A stretch of DNA of 23,785 bases from CAYFJO01 sp964343305. GTDB taxonomy: Bacteria; Planctomycetota; Planctomycetia; Pirellulales; Pirellulaceae. Location: assembly GCA_964343305.1 (NCBI GenBank), contig CAYFJO010000142.1, positions 1 to 23,785 on the forward strand, given 5' to 3'. Positions 1-6,847 of this stretch are shown here, piece by piece. Numbering within the stretch: the stretch's first letter is position 1; the number at the start of each line of letters is the position of its first letter. Under the pieces are notes generated by a model. The model was not told the DNA's origin. It searched no databases and saw only the letters and a list, made by a program, of their open reading frames with translations. The translations under genes were made by a program, and so were the position numbers.

Positions 1-1599
1 CGTCCAACGGACTTTTCACATTGGCTTCGCAATGAGAAAAGTCTTCTCTGTTATCCGCGCCGGGTCGGTGTGCCGGGCGTGTTCTTTCCGAATCGTGGTT
101 CGCACGGACTCGACCCTAGGCATTTCACCATCGCGGAGCTGCTCAAGTCCGCCGGGTACAAAACCCTGGCGGCGGGCAAATGGCATTTGGGCGACGAACC
201 GAAATTCCTGCCGACCAATCAGGGGTTCGATTCCTTTTATGGCGTTCCCTACAGCAACGATATGTATCCGGCGCGGAATATGAAGTATGCCGACGACTGT
301 CTCTATCGGGAGGGCATGTCGCCGCAAAAACTCAAAGAGGCATTTGCGCTGACGCCGGAAGGGAAACAGCCGAAGGGGATGAAAGACAAGGTTCCGCTGA
401 TGCGCGACGAGGAATGTATCGAATTCCCACTCGACCAGACCACCATCACGCGCCGGCTTGCCGATGAGAGCATCCGTTTCATTAAGGAAAGTGTGAAAGC
501 GGGCAAGCCGTTTTTCGTTTACCTCAGCAACCCGATGCCCCATACTCCACTTTTTGTCTCCCCTGAGTTTGAAGGAAGAAGCGCGGGTGGGCTGTACAGT
601 GACGTGATTGAGGAGATCGATTTCAACACCGGGCGCGTTCTCGATGCACTCAAAGCCAATGGCGTCGATGAAAACACGCTGGTCATTTTCACCTCTGATA
701 ACGGGCCGTGGCTTATCAAAGGCAAGCACGGAGGTTCAGCCAAACCGTTGCGCGACGGAAAGGGATCCAGTTACGAGGGCGGTCAACGGGTGCCGTGTGT
801 GATGCGCCGGCCTGGGAAGATCGCGGCGGGAACGGAATGTAAGGAATTGGCGACGGCGATGGACCTTCTTCCGACGTTTGCGGAGATGACTGGCGCAACA
901 CTGCCGCGCGACCTCAAACTCAAACCAGACGGGTACAACATTCAGAAGCTGATTATGGGCGGCCCGGAAGAAAAGACGCCGTATGAAAGGTTTTACTTTT
1001 CAGGGAATCAAGCGGTGCGGACCGGGGGCTGGAAGTACCGCCACGGCCGCCGCTACGGAAACTGGTCCGGCGTCCGGTGGACAGAGAATCCCAGGGAAAG
1101 GCAACTCTTCAATTTGGCGGATGACCTCGGTGAAACGAACAACCTGATCGAAAAGCACCCCGAATTGGCCGAACGCCTGACAGCATTGCTTTCGCAAAGT
1201 CCCAATCAGACGATGGTACTCTTCGATCCCGCCCGGCCGGAAGGCAGGCGCTATGAATTGGAAACCGGCGAGCTTTCCGGCGGGGCGCTTGCGGGTGCCA
1301 GGCACGTCGGAAGTATGCAAGTGCCCGGTGCGGCAGTTGCGATAAGCGTCGATGGCGGCGTGGGCGGTGGAGAGTTCCAACTCGTGCTGGGCTATGCATC
1401 TGGAGGCGGGGCAACCTGCAGTCTGTTTGTAAACGGGGTCAAACAGGAAACCCTCCTCCTGCCGAAAACCGACGGGTGGCAGATCTATAAAGCGGTCAAG
1501 CTGACCGTTACCTTGAAACCAGGTCAGAATAAGATGGAAATCCGGAGTCAGGCAAAAAGCGGCGTGAACCTTGACTACGTCGACCTGAAAGCAAAATAG
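1..1599 (+). CDS. Sulfatase (S1 type) with C-terminal carbohydrate-binding-like module, 5' end outside window
   Basis: Secreted-type sulfatase expected to hydrolyse sulfate esters of a glycan. The frame is open from base 1 to the stop at 1597-1599, so the start lies outside the window. From about base 52 it reads YPRRVGVPGVFFPN, which normally follows the active-site motif, then the KWHLG motif (about 178-192), a partner-histidine region PMPHTPL (about 535-555) and the metal-site block TSDNGPW (about 691-711). After the sulfatase fold, codons from about 1249 onward form a Gly-rich beta-sandwich segment (YELETGELSGG to VNLDYVDL) that resembles CBM6/CBM35-type modules. The CxPSR site is not visible: the 50 bases before YPRRVG do not encode the usual SRAALLTG stretch in any forward frame. 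This could mean divergence, damage or a contig-edge artefact. A strong terminator follows 22 bp after the stop. Confidence 0.88.
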   Translation, partial: RPTDFSHWLRNEKSLLCYPRRVGVPGVFFPNRGSHGLDPRHFTIAELLKSAGYKTLAAGKWHLGDEPKFLPTNQGFDSFYGVPYSNDMYPARNMKYADDCLYREGMSPQKLKEAFALTPEGKQPKGMKDKVPLMRDEECIEFPLDQTTITRRLADESIRFIKESVKAGKPFFVYLSNPMPHTPLFVSPEFEGRSAGGLYSDVIEEIDFNTGRVLDALKANGVDENTLVIFTSDNGPWLIKGKHGGSAKPLRDGKGSSYEGGQRVPCVMRRPGKIAAGTECKELATAMDLLPTFAEMTGATLPRDLKLKPDGYNIQKLIMGGPEEKTPYERFYFSGNQAVRTGGWKYRHGRRYGNWSGVRWTENPRERQLFNLADDLGETNNLIEKHPELAERLTALLSQSPNQTMVLFDPARPEGRRYELETGELSGGALAGARHVGSMQVPGAAVAISVDGGVGGGEFQLVLGYASGGGATCSLFVNGVKQETLLLPKTDGWQIYKAVKLTVTLKPGQNKMEIRSQAKSGVNLDYVDLKAK

Positions 1600-1621
1600 T
1601 TTCAATCACAGATATGGACGG

Positions 1622-1654
1622 AAAATGGGACATTCAATGTCCCATTTTTCTTCT
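1622..1654 (+). terminator. Rho-independent terminator after the first sulfatase
   Basis: A perfect inverted repeat (arms 1622-1634 and 1636-1648, core GGGACA/TGTCCC) is followed by a T-rich tail. It lies 22 bp downstream of the sulfatase stop. The A-run on the left and T-run on the right make it potentially bidirectional, but no gene reading in from the right lies close enough to need it. Confidence 0.85.
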
Positions 1655-2105
1655 CTATCTTCCTGACGTCTTGTGGACGAGTTCGTAGGTTTTTCCTCGA
1701 TCGTTGCTTCTAAGAATGTCGTGGCGGTTGCAGACAAAGAGCCTTTGGACAGGATCTGACAGATCAAAGGCAATTCCAGAAATGCCTGCATTGAGAGGCA
1801 CTGGTGAGGATGCGCTCTCGGCAAGCTTCCCCTTGGACCAGACCGAGATCGGATAAGCGCTCCTCCGGTCGACGAGCTAGGCTAGCCGCTGGACTGCGGA
1901 CACCGCGTCCGCCTCTATTCAAAACATGGGTGTAATATAAATCATCGTCGAGTGCTGCGACGAGGGGATCAGCGGCGACACGTTGGCAACCGAACACGTC
2001 GGGCGATGAGGTATCGCAAGTTATGTTGCATCTGACCGTGAGAATTTCCGCCAGTAATCGACCGCTCGCAGTTCTCTACGCATTTTGGACTGCAAAGAAA
2101 TGATT
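1655..2105. other. Intergenic stretch without a convincing gene
   Basis: About 450 bases lie between the sulfatase terminator and the stop of the PmoA-like gene on the other strand. Open frames here are short, lack family motifs and have no credible ribosome-binding site. The only structure seen is the GC-rich palindrome at 1896-1912. The stretch may be decayed sequence. Confidence 0.5.
1896..1912. repeat. Short REP-like palindrome
   Basis: Arms GCGGAC (1896-1901) and GTCCGC (1907-1912) enclose a 5-base loop, in a GC-rich patch that also holds a GCTAG-rich near-palindrome at about 1876-1888. There is no T-run, so it is not an ordinary terminator. It looks like an extragenic palindromic element, but only one copy is visible in the window. 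Confidence 0.35.
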
Positions 2106-3188
2106 TCATGATGCGTGGTCTCTTGTCGAAAAATCGGCATAAAGTTGATCCGCCGTTGCCGCGGCCAGTTCGCCGTCGTGGGCCACATATCGGGCAGCGA
2201 ACCGGAATGGTTTCGCGTTCGAGAACGACAGATCTTTGTCCAACATCGCCGACACTTCCATCAGCCCCCAATCCTGGACGTAATACTCATTCAACGGATT
2301 TCGCGGGTGCCCCATCAACAGCATTCCGACCGTGGCATCGCCGATGTTTCCGGTGCAGTCAACCCACCGCGGCGCCTTCCGTTTGCCGTCAGCGTCCCAG
2401 AAATTCCCTGTTTGATTGACCCGGCTCTCGGAATCCCGCATCGTCCCGCCGTCCTCCACATCAATCAAATCGTGTACTCGCACTCCGCAAAACGAGTGTC
2501 GATCACCTTCCAGAACACATTCGCCGCGGGCTGGTGTCAGGCGTGAAAACTGATCGATCACGGTGTGTGGCCCGGACTGTGAGATCTCGTATCGGCGTTG
2601 TTCCATCACAATGGTTTCACCCGTGGCAGAGTTCTGCATGCGTGTCTGCCATTCCAGGCTCAGATCGATGACCGCGCGTTCGTCCGTTTTCCATTTCGCG
2701 TCAACGATCCGTTGAATCCCTGACGGCCCCAGGTGATACAGATTTCGCTCGGGCGTATGCCACTTGTCGCCACGATCCTGTTCCGGAAAATTCAGTTTCC
2801 GATAAAAGTCGATGACGTGCCCGTCTTCCGTGCGAACACGGCCATGTCCGCACATGACCGACTGATGGTGGATGAAGCAGTATTGATGCGAATCCGTCAC
2901 CGGAAACCCCTTCGGCGTGAGCACCGGATAGAACTCCGGTTTCAGCCGAAAATGAGTCGGGTAGTCCACCGAGAAGATCAGCGACGTCACATATCGACCA
3001 TGATTCATGATCTTCAGTCGCCGCGTCTGCCCTCGAAACGGATTCTGATCCTCGATTTTAAAAGCACCAGGTTCCACGTTGGGCCCCGCGCTGGCGGATC
3101 CCAGCGCGGCCAGGCCGATGCCGCTGGCGGCGAGGAAGGCTCGACGAGACGGATCGATGATTCCGTTTTGTGTGACGGTACGTTTCAT
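2106..3188 (-). CDS. PmoA-like (DUF6807-type) Tat-exported protein
   Basis: Predicted 360-residue exported protein of the family called PmoA-like in domain databases. The name comes from a historical label and does not imply methane oxidation. In planctomycetes these proteins are common and unstudied, and a beta-sandwich, carbohydrate-related role is a guess. Residues 14-19 (SRRAFL) and the following hydrophobic stretch to SASA make a Tat signal. Family-like features include HQYCFIHHQSVMCG and the C-terminal MGHPRNPLN and NAKPFRFAARYV segments. I chose the ATG at 3188 because it puts the Tat motif near the N-terminus. An upstream in-frame ATG at 3254 would add 22 residues with no signal character. 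No strong Shine-Dalgarno precedes 3188. The fusion hydrolase gene ends 99 bp upstream on the same strand, so the two may be co-transcribed. Confidence 0.8.
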   Translation of the reverse strand: MKRTVTQNGIIDPSRRAFLAASGIGLAALGSASAGPNVEPGAFKIEDQNPFRGQTRRLKIMNHGRYVTSLIFSVDYPTHFRLKPEFYPVLTPKGFPVTDSHQYCFIHHQSVMCGHGRVRTEDGHVIDFYRKLNFPEQDRGDKWHTPERNLYHLGPSGIQRIVDAKWKTDERAVIDLSLEWQTRMQNSATGETIVMEQRRYEISQSGPHTVIDQFSRLTPARGECVLEGDRHSFCGVRVHDLIDVEDGGTMRDSESRVNQTGNFWDADGKRKAPRWVDCTGNIGDATVGMLLMGHPRNPLNEYYVQDWGLMEVSAMLDKDLSFSNAKPFRFAARYVAHDGELAAATADQLYADFSTRDHAS

Positions 3189-3287
3189 GATGTTGACTAA
3201 TTCCAAGTGTTGCGGGAGGAATAATGGTACGCAGGTCATTATCAGTCTTCTCACAATATCCTGCTCCGGCTGGAACCGGTGTTTCTC

Positions 3288-6200
3288 TCATTCAATGGTT
3301 AGCCTGTCTCCCAGCAGTGCTGCGAGGTCCGGCAAATCGTACGTGGTCAGGGCCGAGGGGATGACGTGGCTGATGGCGTCCATGTCACGAGGTTGAGCGA
3401 CCACGTCTTCGACCCAATTGCGAATGGAGCTGCGGAGCGTCACTCGGCCGACCTGCTCGCTGAGGCACGCCGTATGAAGCACGACCGGTCCTGCTGCGCC
3501 GATGCCAATTACGTCAAACTTCTCGTCCTCGATTCCGGTCAGGCGGGACAGACAGGCCAATGCCGCAAGTACGTCTTCCACTCGTTGACCGAGGAGCGGT
3601 TTTCCCAGATGCATGGACCACATTGCGGTTCGGTGATCGCCTTTCACATACGCGACCTTTGACGGCGAGTCCGTCGTTTCCCCGAGACCGCGCGCGTCAA
3701 TGCTGAGTACGGTGTGGCCATTGCGAACCAGTTGCTCGACAGGACCACCCGCCTCAGCGTCAGCGGCCTTGCCGCGACCATCCACATACAGGATGGGTGC
3801 TTTCCTGCCCGACTGCGAAGGGCGAAACAGCAGCGCCGGAACCGGAACCTCGCCCTCACGCTGCAGGATCAGTTTTTCGATCTGGTAGTCGCCGCGGTCG
3901 ATGGCTCCGCAGCGTTCGATTTCTGCCGGAGATACCGTCCCGTCCACGCCGGCCAGCTCGCGGACTTTTTCAATCGCCTCGGATCGCGTGTGTGATTGCC
4001 AGAACTCTTTGCGAGTCGACGCCAGTTCTCTTGCACTTTTCAGGTTGAGATCAGAGACGGAGAGTGCATCGGAAAACTCCGAGAGCACCTGCCCCGATTC
4101 TGTCACCTGCAGTTCTCTTTGACCGAATGCTACTAGTTCGCGTTCCTTGATCGCGGCTGACTTGTCGAGCAACCAGTGCCCGATCCAATGAGCGGCGGCT
4201 TCGCGACGCGGCTGGCTGAACGAGTGTGTGTCGTCGTACGCAAACATGTCCATGCACTCCGGCCGGTCGAGCAACGCGTAAGCCTCCTGCGTCTCCGCAT
4301 AGGTCGTCCGTGTAAACACGATGTCTTTGTAGTCTCGCTCGGCGGACAGAATGATCGAAGGCCGCGGCGCTCGCATCACGAAGAAGTCGGGGTGATCGAT
4401 GCCCAGTGCACCAGTCAGAGGCGGGGACTGGCATCCGTCGCCAGCTCCGCCCAATTCGAAGTTGCGTTCGAGCGTCGTGATGTGACACGACGGCGCGGCC
4501 GGGCCGATCCGATCATCAATCGCCATCAGGTACATCGTCTGCGCGCCGCCGCCGGAGTTGCCTGTCATTCCGAGCGGCTTGCTCCGATCCAGTTCCGGTC
4601 GACTCATCAGGTAGTCCGCCGCGCGAATACCGTCCCACGCCTGGTATCCGACCGCGGTACGACCGACGAGGATGGCGTTCACATTATCCAGCTTGTGTTG
4701 AAGACCGGCGTTGCGTGAGCCCTTCAGATAAGAAAGCCGCTCTCCCTGACCAATGGGGTCATAAACCAGAGCCATCATGCCGTTGCGAGCCATCAACATT
4801 GCGGCTGTCTGGTAGCAGGAATACGCTTTGCCCAGACCACTGTGCCCGCAGGCGATCAACACACCGGGAAAGGGGCCATCCCCGTCCGGTATGTAAAGAT
4901 TGGCGGTCACGTAATGTTGAGGGCGACTCTGGAACACAACCTTCTCGACGCGGAAACCGTCACCTTTTAGCGCGCCGGTTGTCTTCGCATGCAGCGGCGA
5001 CTTCGCGGGCAACTCACCGACGATGGTTCGTAGACGTTGGCGTAACTCTTCCTGTCGTTTCCTGAGTGAATCGCGCGACGAGAAAGCTTCTTTCACATCA
5101 CGACGTCGCGCGTCGTACTGCGCGTGGACTCGCCGGAGTAGATGATCTCGCAGCAGATTGGCACCGTCCTGCTTCAGCACAGACAACGAATCTCGTGACG
5201 GCTTGACGGTGTGATAAAGGCTCTTGCCGTTCTCGTCGAAGAATTCAAAACGGATGCTGCCGTCGCCATGCACCGTCACTTTCAGGAATCCACCCGAGGC
5301 TTCCTTTTGAGAATGCAGTTGCTTGATTGTTGAGTCAGGGTCTGTTGACTTCGGGTCGCCTGGATTCCGTCCAAGACGCGAGTTGGAATCAACCAGCGCG
5401 CCACTGGAAAACTCCTCGATTCCCGTTGGATCAATGGAGTGATACTGCCAGTGCCGGTCACCGCAAATCACATAGAAACCCTGGTCGTCGAGTCGCTGCT
5501 CTTTGATCCAGTCGAAGAACGCGCGTCCCTCGTGACGAAAGCCTTTATGGTTGGTGTGATTGTCAATCTTGTACGCGTCGTCGGGACCAACCATCGGCGT
5601 GGGCGAGATCAGCAGCTTCCACGTCGCGTCGCTCTCCAGCAGCGTCCGTTTCAGCCACGCGATCTGCTCCGCTCCCCATAACGTCTTATCCGGACCGTCA
5701 GACATCTTGTTCGGGCTACGATAATCACGACCTTCCACCAGCCAGATTTGGAGATGTTGGTTGACTCGATGAGTCCGGTACGTCTTCGCCTTTGGATCAA
5801 GCGGATCGACGACCGGCACCTGTTCGCGAAAGGTCCGGATTCCCAGCTCACTCAGCGGCGTGCGATTGCCCTCACAATCGCAGTCATTGTAGCGGTGATC
5901 GTGATCATCCTTTTCCCAGTAGGTGGGAACGTGACGAAACAGTTCGACAAACCGCGGCTGCACAAATTGTTCGTGCCACTTTCGTCGCAGGTCCTTTAAC
6001 TCGGTGGCTTCCCGATCGTCGTGACTGTCGTAGTAAACGTTGTCGCCCGTCCCGACGAAGAAGTCCGGCTTCATCTTCAGCATGGTCGCCAACGCCGGAA
6101 AGCCGAGATGCTTATCCTCACCCTGGTAAGCCCCGGCTCCCGTTCGCTTCCCGTTCTTCACTTTCCCGTAGTGGAACGACATGTAGTTCATTCCGGTCAC

Positions 6201-6614
6201 GACAACGAAGCTGACCTCGTCCGCGCCGTCACGACCCTGCAACGTTCGGAAGGAACAGGTCTTCCCTTTCTGAACGGAGTCGCGATCCGCTCCAAAGATC
6301 AGCCGGTAGTAATATCGCGTCGAGGGTTTGAGGCCGTCCACTTTGACCTTGACAATGAAATCGTTCTCCGGCTGAGCCTTCAGCCAGTCCGTCATGCGCG
6401 CCGAGGGAAAGTCGTCGCGCTCGGACAGCTCGAAGCGGGCAACGCCGGCCATTCCGGGAACATCGCCGTCCGTCAGCTTGGCCACGGACGTGAGCCGTGA
6501 TTGAAGAATGACGCTCGTTTGCGTCACTTCCCCGGCCATTTCCCCCTGAGCGTGAAATACTTGAGGCTCGGCCGCGAGAAGCATTGCAGACAACAGAAAA
6601 GAGAATCCGCTCAT
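3288..6614 (-). CDS. Fusion protein: PhoD-like metallophosphoesterase plus two alpha/beta hydrolase domains
   Basis: Single uninterrupted frame of 1108 residues. Residues 1-15 are a signal peptide. About 20-125 resemble the PhoD N-terminal beta domain, and about 130-475 the PhoD/calcineurin-like phosphoesterase, with TGDN (189-192), WEKDDHDH (233-240) and GDRHW (385-389) as likely metal-binding segments. About 485-540 is a charged helical linker. About 545-820 is an acetylxylan-esterase-like alpha/beta hydrolase with Ser687 in GNSGGG, a likely Asp761 and His797 in DDTHSF. About 900-1108 is a second hydrolase fold whose elbow region reads VIGIGAAG, with no serine, so it is probably inactive. 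Start choice: the ATG at 6614 has AAGG seven bases upstream and opens the signal peptide; a TTG at 6629 is also in frame. Substrates are unknown: phosphoester or phosphonate for the N-terminus, acyl ester for the C-terminus (inference). It precedes the PmoA-like gene by 99 bp. Confidence 0.88.
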   Translation of the reverse strand: MSGFSFLLSAMLLAAEPQVFHAQGEMAGEVTQTSVILQSRLTSVAKLTDGDVPGMAGVARFELSERDDFPSARMTDWLKAQPENDFIVKVKVDGLKPSTRYYYRLIFGADRDSVQKGKTCSFRTLQGRDGADEVSFVVVTGMNYMSFHYGKVKNGKRTGAGAYQGEDKHLGFPALATMLKMKPDFFVGTGDNVYYDSHDDREATELKDLRRKWHEQFVQPRFVELFRHVPTYWEKDDHDHRYNDCDCEGNRTPLSELGIRTFREQVPVVDPLDPKAKTYRTHRVNQHLQIWLVEGRDYRSPNKMSDGPDKTLWGAEQIAWLKRTLLESDATWKLLISPTPMVGPDDAYKIDNHTNHKGFRHEGRAFFDWIKEQRLDDQGFYVICGDRHWQYHSIDPTGIEEFSSGALVDSNSRLGRNPGDPKSTDPDSTIKQLHSQKEASGGFLKVTVHGDGSIRFEFFDENGKSLYHTVKPSRDSLSVLKQDGANLLRDHLLRRVHAQYDARRRDVKEAFSSRDSLRKRQEELRQRLRTIVGELPAKSPLHAKTTGALKGDGFRVEKVVFQSRPQHYVTANLYIPDGDGPFPGVLIACGHSGLGKAYSCYQTAAMLMARNGMMALVYDPIGQGERLSYLKGSRNAGLQHKLDNVNAILVGRTAVGYQAWDGIRAADYLMSRPELDRSKPLGMTGNSGGGAQTMYLMAIDDRIGPAAPSCHITTLERNFELGGAGDGCQSPPLTGALGIDHPDFFVMRAPRPSIILSAERDYKDIVFTRTTYAETQEAYALLDRPECMDMFAYDDTHSFSQPRREAAAHWIGHWLLDKSAAIKERELVAFGQRELQVTESGQVLSEFSDALSVSDLNLKSARELASTRKEFWQSHTRSEAIEKVRELAGVDGTVSPAEIERCGAIDRGDYQIEKLILQREGEVPVPALLFRPSQSGRKAPILYVDGRGKAADAEAGGPVEQLVRNGHTVLSIDARGLGETTDSPSKVAYVKGDHRTAMWSMHLGKPLLGQRVEDVLAALACLSRLTGIEDEKFDVIGIGAAGPVVLHTACLSEQVGRVTLRSSIRNWVEDVVAQPRDMDAISHVIPSALTTYDLPDLAALLGDRLTIE

Positions 6615-6847
6615 GAGTTTACCTTGCAAGAGTACGGCGATTGTGTGTCATGGATTCTAGTCGAATCGCTGGACTCACAGAATCAGTCCGCACCGACAAC
6701 CGAAAGGGTCCGTTAACCGCCACGGCCTGACCTACGCATCACCGCCCAACTCCTCGACCCTACTGTTCTTGCGAGAAACACCGTTTGGGACTGCAGATGG
6801 CCCAATCTATTCCACCGGACTATCCGTTGCCCGCAATTTGCGATGGA

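Noticed and set aside
16..729. Long minus-strand frame opposite the first sulfatase
   Set aside because: It mirrors a motif-rich sulfatase frame on the plus strand and contains no family motif of its own.
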